This document shows, one piece after another, positions 25,559-38,344 of a stretch of 64,000 nt of DNA. How positions within the stretch are numbered: the first letter of the stretch is position 1; each line of letters begins with the position of its first letter. Under the pieces are notes generated by a model. It ran no database searches. It was given only the letters and a program-made list of their open reading frames with translations, and was not told the origin of the DNA. Both the position numbers and the translations under genes were made by a program. Source of the stretch: Nymphaea colorata (taxonomy: Eukaryota > Streptophyta > Magnoliopsida > Nymphaeales > Nymphaeaceae); NCBI RefSeq assembly GCF_008831285.2, contig NC_045139.1, forward strand, positions 35,871,706-35,935,705. Direction: 5' to 3'.

Positions 25559-25696
25559 ATGTCGATCATGAGAGGAGAGCCCTTGTTGGCCAGGCTAGCC
25601 AGCGTGGCCCGCTTTGTCGTCTTCCCGGCGGCCATGGTGGCTTCCCTTCTCTACGTTCCTCCGGCTTCCTCGAAGAAGAAGGATGAAGAGAAGTAG
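25559..25696 (+). CDS. Possible small single-membrane-segment protein, 45 aa
   Basis: Single open exon starting MSIMRGEP. An internal Met at residue 4 (25568) would give 42 aa and is equally plausible. Residues ~9-33 are hydrophobic with few charges (LLARLASVARFVVFPAAMVA, then SLLYV). The tail is Pro/Ser followed by a charged KKKDEEK. This layout, a short N-terminus, one membrane span and a Lys-rich tail, is typical of small plant organelle or ER membrane proteins. I do not recognise the family and assign no function. Local G+C is clearly above the flanks, which supports coding. A good splice donor (ccag|GTACCC, 25715) lies only 18 nt after the stop, suggesting a 3' UTR intron. Expression is not proven. 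Confidence 0.5.
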   Translation: MSIMRGEPLLARLASVARFVVFPAAMVASLLYVPPASSKKKDEEK

Positions 25697-28600
25697 AGAG
25701 TTCGTTTCAGCCAGGTACCCCGTATTCCCTTTTTCTTGTCACTCCTTTATTTTATCTCCATTTTTCGTTTTACAATTAGATTTTATTTCTATTTGGTCTT
25801 CTTTTCCTTTTTATCTTTTGGGCAATTGCATATTTCTTTCGATTTATCCATTTACGTATAACAATTGGTTTGTCTCGGTGGACATTGTGGTTGAAAGCGG
25901 AGAAGTTGGCGAAGATTTCATTGCTAGATGTGAACCGTTACAATTGTTGATTTTTTGTCGTTGATTAGATAGAGGAAGTTAGATTTGAGATGGTTTCTGA
26001 GATTCTGAAGTTTGACTCTGTTGGCACTGAGATCGCTTGGGGGAAAACAGAGAAATGAAAATGCTTGGATATTTCTTATCCCAAATGTGGCTGCTGGTTG
26101 TTTATGATCTATGGAACAGACTGCTTCCGAGAGTCAATAGAAGCGAGTATCTTGACTGTTTGATTGTGTAATCATGTCAGGGTTGCAGTCAGGGTTGCAG
26201 GATGAATAGATAGCACACACGTTCCCCAACAGAAATCTTGTAAGATTCCTATTACCGGGAGCACTGACGAACTGATCAAGATGATTTTATTTCTATTTGG
26301 TCTTCTTGCTATCGTTAACGTTCGTTGGTGTTCTCTGGTAATTGGCTTGTGATGGGTTTCTTCCTTGTGTGCTCTTAGATGCTGCCTGTGTCAGGTTTAA
26401 CTGTTATCTGCAATTCCTTCAAAGCCAGTTTAGCAGCTTAGATTTCCTGAGTTTGTTGAGAGATTCACGTGGATGTTTTCCCATACATTCTGTTTGAAAT
26501 CATGTGAGCACTCTGCTTTTAAGATCTCCTTGCTGTGTTGACTCTTTGCTTGGAGTTCTCTATGATCAAAAGAAACATGTGGGAGATGCAAAATTTGTGC
26601 TTTCCCCTATTTTAGCAACTCCCTTTTTATGTATGATGTCCTTTTGATGATAATTGAAACATCTTGCTATTCCCACCATTTTTCTGATTGCAGTGCTCTT
26701 TCATTGTGTCATCCTGTTAGTAATCTGTTTGGGGAACAAAAGCTTTTAAGGCACTTGGAGATTGAGATCGACAGGCACCTTGGCCTTTTTTCCAGAAAGG
26801 CTTGATTTGCCACATATTTGTTTCAATATTAATTTATTAGGTTTGGACCTTTTCATGATTAAGGTTTGATGGCTGTTTTCTTTATCATCAGCTAATTAAT
26901 GTGTGAAATCAACAAACAGCAGCACCTTGTTGTTGCCTCTTTACTGTGTTTAGGTTTCTCATAACAATTTCACCACGAGGTAATTAGCATTGGTACCTAT
27001 ACTGAATATTCCATTTCATTTTTACAAACTTCTTTTGAATCATAGACTTATATTTTTCTGAAAGCATGCTATTTTGGGCTGACATGAGGATAGGACACTG
27101 GACACTTTCCCATAGGATCTTCCACCAAAAGTATACTCACTGTTCAGAGTTGTTGTCGTGAGGGAGTAGTTTGTACATATTTAGTAATTGTGCTTATTTT
27201 ATATTCTTAGGTCTTGTGGGGCATCTTTAATAATTTTGTTTTATTTGAGGACTTTTTTGTAATTTCATTTATTGACTGTAATCCCTTATTGACATGGGAT
27301 TAGAGCAAGTGCAATAGATCGATTCTCTTCTCCAATTTCTCTCGTAACACCTAGACAAAGAACCTGCAAAGACCCTTTTTGCATCCGTGGCAGTCTGATA
27401 GCTGAACCTATTAGTCTAGCTGCTTCTTTTTAGTTTTCTAACTAATCAATGATACTACATTGTTACTTTCCTTTGGTTTCTATGTACTTTTAATTTTGGC
27501 TCTAGCATCTGTTCCTCTCTAGTTTACCATTTTGGTAGCTGTTTTTTATAATAAATAAATATGCAAAATGGGATTAGGTCTATCTATTTATGCCAAAGGA
27601 GCACCCACGCTGGGTGTTGAACCCTTGACCTTTTTCACCTTGGTGTCAAATTTGAGCCCCCTAACCCAGCGAATGCTCTTTTCTGGCCCATATTGGTATC
27701 TGCTTTGAATTTCAGATACTCTAATATAGAGTCCCACGAGTTCGATGGCCGACATCCACATCCAGGGAGAATGACTAGGCCAGTAGAGAATAACATGTGG
27801 ACCTATGCCCATCAGCATGTTGGCAAACTAGATATTTGTGTTTCTCTTCTAATTTCTGCCTCATATATCATGATGTTTTGTTTTTTCTTTTTCATCTTTT
27901 TCTTTTGAGAAAGAAAGAAAACAGCATGGTGTTTTAATTATATTCAAGAATTTATACATTCTCGAGCATAGCTTCAGACAACGTTCAATGAAGCAGCTGC
28001 CTAATGTTTTACCTGCGTATCGAAAGGTAGCAAGCAAACCTGCCATGTTGACCATATGTATTGGCAGAACATTCTCGTGCTCTTATGACGGGGACTACAC
28101 ATCTGTACACCGTAGCCCATTAACTCCATACAACCGCATAAATGGTACCGGCCAATTTATTCTGCCACACACTGTTTGAACATCTAATGATGTAAACATG
28201 ACTTTGCGTGTATTTGTGTGTTAGTGAGAAAAAGGAGAGAGAGCAGCAGCAGCATCAAACTGCTTAAGGAGAGAGACGTATAGTTTCAAACGTGTATTGC
28301 TCTGGGGAAGCATGAGCGTTAAGTTCCTAGTTCGCCATGAAATGTAGTGATTCCTTGTATTACTGAGACGCATTTCAACTGATCCTGAACTGTCCAAGGT
28401 TGAATAAGTTAATAAACCAGCTCTGTGGACGCTTTGGGAGTTGGTATATCTACTGCAAATGCTTTCTGTTTTCTCATTCATTCGAACGTTCATTTCTACG
28501 TTTCATGACTTTCAGGTTCTGCCATTCTTGCAAATGGTTATTCAAGTCCGTCCCAAGTGCGAGGTCTGGCATGGGCGAACAAATATTGCAGGACCCAGGT

Positions 28601-31600
28601 GCTGGCGTCCCCCCGTTGCTTAGGACTTTGACTTTTGATAATAAAATGAACTGCCACGTTTTGCAACTTCTCTGCACATATGTTATGTGATTGACTTCTT
28701 GGTTTTAAGACTTCTATCTCCCACCCTCTCTCTCTCTCTGTGCCAGTGTGTGAATGTCTGTGTGTGTGTTTTTGCCATGAGGCTCAGCCTGCCCGTTACA
28801 GACGAATATAAGTCCACAAGAACCAAGAACGGATACTGCAAACTGTGTTCTAATCATGAATTTTGGGTTGAGTGTCTCGGATAAAGCATCTGATTGAGTG
28901 TTAGCTTGCACAGTCTATCTGCTATTTTTGTATTTTTTGACTCATTGTTGCTTCAGTGTCCACAATTCAGGACTATATAGCCTTGAGAGGAATATTAAAC
29001 AATTTCATGGCATTCCTTTTTCTTAAAATCCTCCATTTTTTACCATAATCCAAGAAGACAGTATTTTTATGATGAAAGAAAGCATTTCAAAGCACCACAA
29101 GGTTTTCCGCTTATTTGGGGGGACTCTAAACCCCAGCCAGGTTGCATTAGAAGATTGTTCACTTCTTTCTCCAAGAACGGGATTTCTCATGAGATCAATG
29201 GAAATATGGATTCACCAAAAAATCACATATATATGCTCTATCCTAAAGTTTGAATCTCCTCATAATTTCTCCAATTTTATTGATTTATTGAAAAATGAAT
29301 GAGCAAAAACAGGAAAAATGGTAACTGAGTACATGTAGTTGTCAACCACTGCAGGTGGTGACCAAGTGTTAAGAGGAAAATGTGGTGTCAATTTGAAGAC
29401 CCTGATGTTAGGCCTATCTCTTGGTGTTGTTGATTTTCCTACGAAGGTTTGGCTGTGGATGGTCCACCTTTAATTCAACAGGAAAAAAAAAGACATGTTT
29501 GTTGGTTTTAAGAAATCCAAATGCTTAAAACAAAGAAGCCTTTATGGTGCTACACCACCACATGTAGAGTCATTTGTCAAGATGAGTGGTAATCTATCTG
29601 CCCTGTGATGATGATTCCCTTGCTTTCAACCATCAAACAGCTTCATTTCTAAGTCGAACATGCCTGTTGCAGTGCTTCTCCAGCAGCATCTTGGTAGCTC
29701 TTTCCATGGTGTGATTCCATGTCTGGGATCATGTAAAAGTTTCGTTAGAATGGTAGTCATGAGGATATGGACAGCCACAAACATTGATTATGTGCAAGCT
29801 AACTTAAAATGACCATCTCCACATGGTAGACAAGTCTTCTTCTCCCATTTTTTTGGGGTTAGCAGGGGAGTCCACCACCCTAGCCCGAAGCCCCCATCCT
29901 TTGTCCCTTTAGGGTATAGGGCTTGTTTTTAGTGCCTTTGAATGTTGCCTCTGTTGCGTTTGAACTTGCCTCTGTTCCTTTTACAGCACATAGAGTTGAT
30001 GGTTCGGGGATTTGAAACTGAGAATGGCTATCTACCAGCCTTTACACCAACCATTACGTCAATCCGTTCAGGATTTTGTTCCATGCATAACTTTGTGCAG
30101 GGGAACCAATTTAGAGATCTAGCTTTGTGAGTTTTGGTTTTAGATTGTTGTAGGGTCGAATTTTACATGAAAAAACGAAAGTCAGAAAAAAAATTGTGAT
30201 AGTCGCTTGTTATTAATCCATCTTCTATTTGTTTCCTTCAAACTTTCATGCTATTTCCAGGATTAAAGGTTAAATTTGTTTGTTTTTTAGATATTAAATT
30301 CATCAATCTCCTGACGTTTATGTAGTTAATTGTGCACTCTTTTGTAATGCACTATGTAGTTAAATTTGTTAAGATACTAGCCGCATAGATATGGTTTACA
30401 TGTTTCAAGAACATGGAATAGAAAAAAGAAAATCATGTTTGTTCAACATAGAAAGACACTGAAAAAACATTATTCTTCTTTCTTTTTCTTTAGTTTGTTG
30501 AACAAAAATTCGCTGCTGAGGGTTTGAGGTAGAGTGTATTCCACTTGAATGCACATAAAAAAAGATTAAGTACAATCAAGTGTAATGCACTACTCTACCT
30601 CAATCTCTGATATGCAGGTTTGTTCATCAAAAACAGTGTTTTGGAATCAAATTACCTGAGCTGCAGATTCGGTGAATCAACAAAAAATGTTTAAAATTCA
30701 TTTAAAAATAAATGAAAATATAACCCGTAAAACATATTAAGAAATAGTTGAAAACGATTTGTGGTGCTCTTGGATAGAGCTAGGAAATCGACAAATTCAA
30801 TTTGAATTGTTCGAATCAGACCGATTCTAATAACATGGCATCAAACTAACCACATGAAGTGTCTGTGTCTTGAAACAGAGCACTATAATATATTCACTAT
30901 TGAAAAATATGAGTCGGTGGGTCTGTTCATAAATACCGATGTGTATCATGGGATCCCACGACTCTGTAGAAACTTTTCATATATATATATATATATAACT
31001 GATTCATTGAATCAGCTGACTCGGTTGTGAATCAGCACAAAATGTCAAAAAGCTAATCGAATGATGTAAATAAATATTTGAGTTTTAGATAATAATCACC
31101 TTGACTTATTCAACATTCAGTAAATAGCATTCAATGATATGTTATGTATTTTCTTTTTTATCTCCTTTAAAGAAATTGCAATTTTTTCTCCCCGATCTAA
31201 TTTTCTCCACTCAACTTCTTAACATAAGTAAACTTGCATATAAAGTGAAAATTTCTCATCTAGAAAAGAAAAATTCCTGCTGAAGTGTATTTGGAGAAAA
31301 TTTGACTACGTTTTATGCTGTGCGTGTACATATATAATGAGCGTATCAATTATGAGCATTTATGTCTACAAGTATGAAGATATGACCTGCTGACTTGCAA
31401 ATAGGCGCATATTAAATAAGTTTTCAAAAGTCGACTAATAATTAATCTCGGGGGACGCCAATATTTAATTTCTGGACGTATAATGCTAGTATCCTGATTT
31501 ATACGTTGATTTATGAAAATATCGCATCCTCCTTCTTTTAACATGTCATGTAACTCATGTTGATCTAAATGTAAGCTTTTGAGAAGACTGGAAAATCTTT

Positions 31601-31711
31601 TCGGTATATATATGGCTACGAATTTTAGCTTAGTCCATTACATATATTACAGACAGTGGAATTGGTTAAGAACTCATCCGATTCGCTCAACTAAAATCCG
31701 AGTCGTGAAAT
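25697..31711. other. Intergenic or long 3' UTR/intron of the 45-aa gene, no further gene seen
   Basis: Starts with a donor at 25715; T-rich sequence to about 27.3 kb could be intron or UTR of the small upstream gene. Further on I see only scattered open frames without consistent coding pattern, a (CT)n/(GT)n run near 28722-28770 and (TA)n at 30980-30999. No RNA gene was recognised. Confidence 0.4.
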
Positions 31712-31990
31712 TCATACCTTCTTAACCAATCCCAGAAGGAACCGGTTCCGCATCTGGTATCTCAAATCCGGTTTCTTAGCCTTGAACTGCCTCAAGGTCC
31801 CAGTCTTGGGGTTCGCCACCGGAAGAAGTGATCGCCGTTCTGGCACGGCAATGGAGGAGTTGTGCGGCTCGTCTCGAACGGGCCTGGCTTTCTTCCTGCG
31901 TCTCGGTTTGTCCGGCTCCATGTCGGCGAACTTCCGAAGAAGTTGGTCGGACGAGGGCTTGGCGACGTGCTGTACTGTGGAGGCCGCCAT
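31712..31990 (-). CDS. Small basic protein of unknown function, 92 aa or first exon of a longer one
   Basis: Reads MAASTVQHVAKPSSDQLLRK at the start. An upstream in-frame ATG at 32026 would add 12 residues, but MAAS is the more typical plant start. It is Lys/Arg-rich, with a KPRRRKKARP cluster (about residues 28-37) that could act as a nuclear signal, then PERRSLLPVANPK and LRQFKAKKPDLRYQMRNRF. No membrane segment. The last sense codons are followed by AAG|GTATGA, a good splice donor at 31717, so the stop two codons later may be intronic and the real protein longer. I could not find the next exon. The SSDQLLRKFA...RRSLLP...LRQ layout reminds me of an uncharacterised plant family, from memory only. 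A TATTTATCC motif (about 32089-32097 on this strand) lies ~100 bases upstream. Confidence 0.55.
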   Translation of the reverse strand: MAASTVQHVAKPSSDQLLRKFADMEPDKPRRRKKARPVRDEPHNSSIAVPERRSLLPVANPKTGTLRQFKAKKPDLRYQMRNRFLLGLVKKV

Positions 31991-34225
31991 TAGAGAAGAG
32001 CGAGGAAAGAGTGGCGCTGTTGGCAATGGTGATGGTGGAGGAGAAAATGAACGTTAAGAGAATGGAATGTTTATGAGGAGGAGGGAGGGATAAATAGGTG
32101 GGGAATATAGCCGTTAGGCAGTAATGGGGGCCATAATAATATAAAGGAGAGGATTTATACTATGTGATTTATGAAACATGTCGCATGAGCTGCCATCCTT
32201 TTACTGGGAGAATTGCACGTGATCTTGCCTCCCTTCATTTGTCTGTCACCAAATGCACGCATTCTGTTCTAGCAGGGACACATGGGTTTCTTTCTCTCTC
32301 TCTCTCTCAACCTCTCTCTCTCTCATATGATGTACTAATCTTTCTCTCTCTAGTAACCTACATTAGATTTCATATGTGTTCTATAGTTTCTTTGTTTACT
32401 TTATTTCTTTGGTTTTTACCTTTTTTTTAAGTTTCTTAATGACTACTTGTCATCCAATTTTGTTAATGAATTCCTTGTCGACTCTTTTATTAAAAAAAAT
32501 AAAAAATTAGATACGAGATAAAACTAAAATTGCAGTTTAGAAAAAATTTCATCATGTAAAATTATCAAAATATTCCTCTAATGAAATGTGAGAACATGTA
32601 TTCCCATGTTAACCACATAATATAGAAAGTGTCATTTTTGGTAAGTTGGCATGTTAGAGAGAATGGTGACTTTGTTTGAGAGAGAAAGGCTCGCAATCTC
32701 AATCGACTCATTAAAATAGAATTGCAGGAAAATTGATTTGATTTATTTCTAAATGTTTCACACAGTTTTTTTTTGTTTTAGTTTTCAAAGTTTATTTCAT
32801 TTTAGGTTATTCTTAAATAGTTTACGAGTTTTTTTTAACATGAATATAGTAATTTCTTTTGCCCATTATCTACAATTCAATTGAATAGGCTGGAAAGTTG
32901 ATCTCCAACCTTTCAATGAGTATTTTAATTTTTGGCTGTTGGCATTAGCGACGGTTCATGATAGGAACTCGTTATAGTGACTTTATTAACAATGTAAGCC
33001 GACCCTTTCTTAAATTTTAGATTATTAATAAGAAAATTAAAATAAAATAAAATAAATAATTTTTTTTCTGCATGCATGCAAAGAGATCAGCTGCTATTGA
33101 ATTAATATCTGTCATCGCTCTTGCGTTTTTTGTGTTTTTGAAACAATTATACGATTTTGTTTTAAAGCACGCCTGCCATTTAAAATACATCACACATAAA
33201 TTGATTGCATATTTCTATTATAGCTGCAAGTTTATTAGCGGATCAATAGATCATTCGGAATATACATCATGCCTTTTGGATCGAGTAAAAATTTTCGGTT
33301 TTTAAAAGTTAAAAAACTAACTTTGCCGCAAGTAATTACTCCTACTCATGAGCGTTTTTAGTAAATTGCGATCAACGGGAAAAAAAAATAATCAAAATCA
33401 TCAATGTCAACCTCGTAAGAAACAGGGATAAGTCTTCTACGAAGAATCATGATCAATTTTAAAAGGCGAATAATGTTGTGGTGATTTTACAGTCGACAGT
33501 AGCAAAGTGGACCGGAAAAGATCGATTTACTAAGACTTAGATGCGACATTATGGTGAAAAGGTGGTCCTTGAAAATTTTAAAAGAGGGGAAAAAATCTAA
33601 ACCCCACCACGATGAAGATGAGAGGTGCGCTCTGCAACTAGAGAGAGAAAGTGAGGCACGTCCATATTTAAAACTGTGACAGCTCAAGAACCGGTGAAGC
33701 TAGTCACGTCAACTTGCCGGACTTACAATCCTCCCTTTAATTTAAAATTCGTTTTTGATATGGTGATCTTTGACCACTACAGGAAGATGACGATGCCCAC
33801 ACGCTTCGCCGTGGCTCATCCTAACAACAGAGACATTAATTCTTCACGCTTCAGGTGGGCTCTCCGGCGAGCTCGCTTGGTAAATCTTTTCCTCGGACAT
33901 ATTTTCCCATGCGAGGGAGCGCAAACCAACGCCAAGGTTTGATTTCTTGAAAGAAACTTTCGAGGACAAATCTCTTTTTCGGGTTTCCAAGGGTCGGGTT
34001 TCCTTTTAGTACATATCATAAAGTGGGCGGATATATTAAAAAATATCATGCAAACATAAAAACTTACACTTGAACGTTAAAAACATGCCCATGTTATGTG
34101 AGATGCAGTAATTACAGCGGATCAAAACGAATCAAAAGAGAGATAGAGATTACAAAGGTCAGTTCATTAACAACAAAATCTATCACATAAAAAAAACAAA
34201 ATAAAATGAAAGCAAACATAAACCC
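31991..34225. other. Intergenic between the 92-aa gene and the six-unit array
   Basis: Holds the likely promoter of the minus-strand gene (to about 32.16 kb), a (CT)n run at 32291-32350, and AT-rich sequence. A moderately GC-rich stretch at 33780-33910 is open on the plus strand (51 codons from ATG 33787), but without recognisable domains or clear splice sites; I leave it uncalled. Confidence 0.4.
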
Positions 34226-35050
34226 CTTCTCCTTTTTCTTCTTCTTCTTTAAGTGGATTCTTCACTTAGAGGTTTAGGCTCTTGATGTTTACTGTGTTCT
34301 TTTTGTTTTGTATTATCTTCCATATCTTTTATATATTCTAATATTTTAGCTAAATGATTTAAAAGCACAATCATAAATTCAACAACAAAGGTATACCAAT
34401 TATTACCTACACTTGTTAATACAAAACAAAATAATAAATTTCATTTAAAAAAACAAAGCACTTGCAAAATTGATAGGATTAATACGACAAAAGTTCACAC
34501 TCAGTGCCCCATCCTTTTTTGGCGTAGAACTCAACACCCTCCAAACAATAGAAATAAACCAGTAATACTGGTGCAACATATCCAATGGAATAGAAAGACA
34601 GAAAAAATGAGGTCACATGTATTATCATGGCAAACTGATGAACAATTATAAGTTTTTGCTCCAACGGTTTGGAGAAAAATGACAGATCAAAAACTCGTCG
34701 AATAATCCACATTATAAGATGAAATGCAAAAACAAAATAAGAGTGCAGTAATATTTATGAAAACGGACGGGAGGTAAGGGTTTGGGAAAAGAGAAATCTC
34801 ATCTCACATGGAAAAAATGAAAAAGGAGGTTGTATCAAGGTACCACCACACCGTTCATAACATGCGTTGGAGATTCTTAGCACGGTTAGGCAATCGTTCA
34901 TGCGGCATCGTATTCTGCTAAAAAGTACGATCTAGTCCAGTAGTAAAAGTGTGTATGAGACTCGAAGCCTCTCAAGGATAGGAACTGCATGCAATCGGGT
35001 GGTACCTTGGTGGTTGCTTGCCCTTTCTCCGGCGAGCGTTCTCCACGGCA
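34226..35050 (-). pseudogene. Array unit 1, degenerate
   Basis: The central hydrophobic part is open at 34479-34712 (SKPLEQKLIIVHQF, then SIGYVAPVLLVYF). It then shifts relative to the other units before the KKYEALSVN block, which here reads out of frame. The tail (KILEYIKDMEDN) is separated by stops. It is the distal unit relative to the likely promoter side at 39.2 kb. Confidence 0.6.
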
Positions 35051-35850
35051 GATAGTTTATCCTCTTATTCCTCTTCTTCAAGTAGATTCTTCACTTGGGG
35101 GTTTAAGCTCTTGATGTATATTGTGCTCTTGATATTGACTATGCTCTTCCTTCATATTATGTTTCATATTTTTCATATATTTGCACAGTCATAAATTCAA
35201 CAACAACGGTATTCAATTATTACATAGACCCATTAATACAAAACAAAATAATAAATTTCATTAGAAAAACCAAAGCTCTCATAAAATTAATAGGATCAGT
35301 ACGATAAAAGTTCACACTCAATGCCTCATACTTTTTTGGCGCAAAACTAAACGGTCTCCAAACAATAGAAAAAACCAGTAACACCTGTGTAGCATACCCG
35401 ATGGAGAACAAAGACAGAAAAAATGGTATCAAATGTATTACTTTGGGAAAATGATGAACAATTATAGGTTTCTGCTCGAGATGCTTGGATAAGGACATAA
35501 CAAAAAAGCACTGAATAATCGATATGATGACATAAAATGCAAAAACAAAATAAACATACAGTAATATTTCTAAAGGCGCATGAAAGGTAAGGGTTTGGAA
35601 TAGAGCAATTGCATCTCGCATGGAAAAAAGGGAAAATGAGGTCGTATCAAGGTACCACTACGCCGTTCTTAGTACGTGTCAAAGATTCTTAGCACACTTA
35701 AGCAATCTTCATGTGACATCGTGTTTTACTACATTTGGCCCGATAGTGGAAGAGCGTATGAGACTCGAAGCCTCTCAGGGATAGAGACTATTTGCAATCG
35801 GGTGGTACCTTGGTGGTGGCTTGCCCTTCTTCACCAAGCGATATCCACGG
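35051..35850 (-). pseudogene. Array unit 2, longest simple open frame with the membrane part
   Basis: A 133-codon open frame (35220-35621) runs from MRDAIALFQ through an N-terminal hydrophobic helix (ILLYVYFVFAFYVIISII), QKPIIVHHF, a second hydrophobic span, APKKYEALSVNFYRT and a third (MRALVFLMKFIILF), then stops at INGSM. It shows that the unit can encode a three-span hydrophobic protein. The charged tail lies in another frame after the stop. Confidence 0.55.
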
Positions 35851-36707
35851 CAGATAGTTTCTCCTTTTATTCATCTTCTTCAAGTGGATTCTTCACTTGT
35901 GGTTTAGGCTCTTGATGTACATTGTACTCTTGATGTTGACTGTGTTCTTCTTTGATATTATTTTCCATATCTTTCATATATTCTAATATTTTAGCTAAGT
36001 CCTATAAAAGCACAGTCATAAATTCAACAATAAATGTATACCAATTATTAACTAGACTCATTAACACAAAACAAAACAATAAATTTCATTAGAAAAACCA
36101 AAGTTCTAGTATAATTGATATGATCAGTACGATAAAAGTTCACATTCAATGTCTCATACTTTTTTGGTGCATAACTCAACACCTTCCAAATAGTAGAAAA
36201 AACGACTAACACCTTTGTAGCATACCCGATGGAGAACAAAGACAGAAAAAATGAGATTATATGTATTACTCTAAAAAACTGATGAACAATTATAGGTTTC
36301 TACTCGAGCGGCTTGGAGAAGAAGGACATAACAAAAAATCACCGCATAATCGACATGATGACATGAAATGCAAAAACAAAATAAATATGCAGTAATATTT
36401 GTAAAGGCGGATGAGAGGTAAGGGTTTGGGGAGGGAGCAATTGCAGAGAGGTAAGGGTTTGGGGAGGGAGCAATTGCATCTTGCATGGAAAAAATGGGAA
36501 ATGATGTTGTATCAAGGTACCATCACGCCGTTCTTAGCACGCTTAGGCAATCATTCATGCGGCATCGTGCTTTGCTACAAAAGTACCGTCTGGTCTAGTA
36601 GTAGAAGAGCATATGAAACTCGAAGTCTCTTAGGGATATGGACTACTTGCAATCGGGTGGTACCTTGGTGGTGGCTTGCCCTTCTCCGGTGAGCTATCTC
36701 CACCGTA
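35851..36707 (-). pseudogene. Array unit 3, degenerate, with internal 33-bp duplication
   Basis: The hydrophobic block is split: one open piece at 36048-36239 carries the SIGYATKVLVVFS and KKYETLNVNFYRT stretch, and another at 36271-36486 carries the leader part. A 33-bp segment is duplicated in tandem at 36413-36478 (gagaggtaagggtttgg repeated), which repeats the APSPNPYLS residues twice in the antisense reading. Confidence 0.6.
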
Positions 36708-37544
36708 GATAGTTTATCTGTTTATTCATCTTCTTCAGGTGGATTCTTTACTTAGGGGTTTAGGCTCTTGATGTGCATTGTGCTCTTGATGTTGACGGTG
36801 CTCTTCTTTCATATTTTGTTCTATGTCTTTCATATATTCTAATATTTTAGCTAAGTGCTATAAAAGTACGGTCATAAATTCAACAACAAAGGTATACCAA
36901 TTATTACCTAGACTCATTAACACAAAACAAAACAATAAATTTTATTAGAAAAACCAAAACTCTTGCAGAATTGATATGATCAGTACGATAAAAATTTACA
37001 CTCAGTGCCTCATACTTTTTTGGCGCAAAACTCAACACCCTCCAAACAGTAGAAAAAACCAGTAACACTTGTGCAGCATACCCAATGAAGAAGAAAGACA
37101 GAGAAAATGATATCAAATGTATTACGCTGAAAAACTGATGAACTATTATAGGCTTATGCTTGAGTGGCGTGGAAAAGAAGGACATAGCAAAAATTACCGA
37201 ATAATCGACATGATGATATGAAATGCAAAAACAAAATAAACATGCAGTAATATTTATAGACGGGAGGGAGGTAAGGGTTTGGGGAGGGAGCAATTGCATC
37301 TCGCATGAAAAAAAGGAAAAATGTAGTCGTATCAAGGTACCACCATGCCGTTCTTCGCACGCGTCGAAGATTCTTAGCAAGCTTAGGCAATCATTAATGC
37401 GACGTCGTGCTCTGCTACAAAAGTATCATACAGTCTGATAGGGGAAGAGCGTATGAGACTCGAAGCCTCTCAGTGATAGGAACTACTTGCAATCGGGTGG
37501 TACCTTGGTGGCTTGCCCTTCTCCGCCGAGCGATATCCACGGTA
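36708..37544 (-). pseudogene. Array unit 4, longest open frame (158 codons)
   Basis: Open from 37380 down to 36904. It starts MLRIFDACEERHGG, passes SINITACLFCFCISYHHVDY, then HKPIIVHQF, SLSFFFIGYAAQVLLVFSTV, APKKYEALSVNFYRT and VFLIKFIVLFCVNES before a stop. Compared with unit 2 the N-terminal half is read in a different frame, so at least one of the two carries a frameshift or they are spliced differently. Confidence 0.5.
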
Positions 37545-38344
37545 GATAGTTTTTCCTCTTATTCCTCTTCTATAACTGAATTCTTCACTTGAAGGTTTAG
37601 ACTCTTGATGTACATTGTGCCCTTCTTGATGTTGACCGTGCTTTTTTTTCATATTATGTTTCATATCTTTTATATATTTTAACTAAGTGCTATAAAAGCA
37701 CATTCATAAATTCAACAACAAAGGTATACCAAATATTACCTAGACCCGTTAACACAAAACAAAACAATAAACGATGAAAGTTAACACTCAATGCCTCATA
37801 CCTTTTTGGCATAGAACTCAATGTCCTCCAAACAGTAGAAAAAACCAGTAACACCTGTGCAACATACCTGATGGAAAAGAAAGACAGAAAAAATACGTTC
37901 AGATGTATTACTCTGGGAAACTGATGAACAATTATAGGTTTATGCTCCAGCGGCTTGTAGAAGGACATAGCAAAAAATCACTAAATAATCGATATGATGA
38001 CCTGAAATGCAAAAACAAAATAAACATTCAATAATATTTATAAAGGCGGATGGAAGGTAAGGGTTTGGGGAGGGAGCAATTGCATCTCGCATGGAAAAAA
38101 AGGAAAAGGAGGTCGTATCAAGGTATACCATGTCGTTTTTAGTACGCGTCAGAGATTCTTAGCACGTTTAGGTAATTGTTCATACGGCATCGTCCTCTGC
38201 TACAAAAGTATTGTTCGGTCCGAAAGTGGAAGAGCATATTAGACTCGAAGCCTCTCAAGGATAGGGCCAGCTTGCAATTGGGTAGTACCGTGGTGGTGGC
38301 TTGCTCTTCTTTGATGAACGATCTTCACGATAGACAACCTCCCA
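37545..38344 (-). pseudogene. Array unit 5, with an internal deletion
   Basis: Open at 37690-37968 (MSFYKPLEHKPIIVHQF...). A deletion removes the segment between NFYRT and the third hydrophobic span, and the frame after it reads TGLGNIWYTFVVEFMNVLL, the same frame that unit 6 uses for its C-terminal part. The leader region is open separately at 37940-38131. Confidence 0.55.

Noticed and set aside
33676-33942. Plus-strand open frame with GC-richer centre
   Set aside because: No domain, no splice support, and the composition change alone is not enough to call a gene.
35676-37592. Plus-strand open frames in the array (for example ETRSLSGI...CNRVVPWWW)
   Set aside because: They are the antisense of the leader part of each repeated unit. 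The minus strand gives the more protein-like reading (membrane spans, charged tail, leader).
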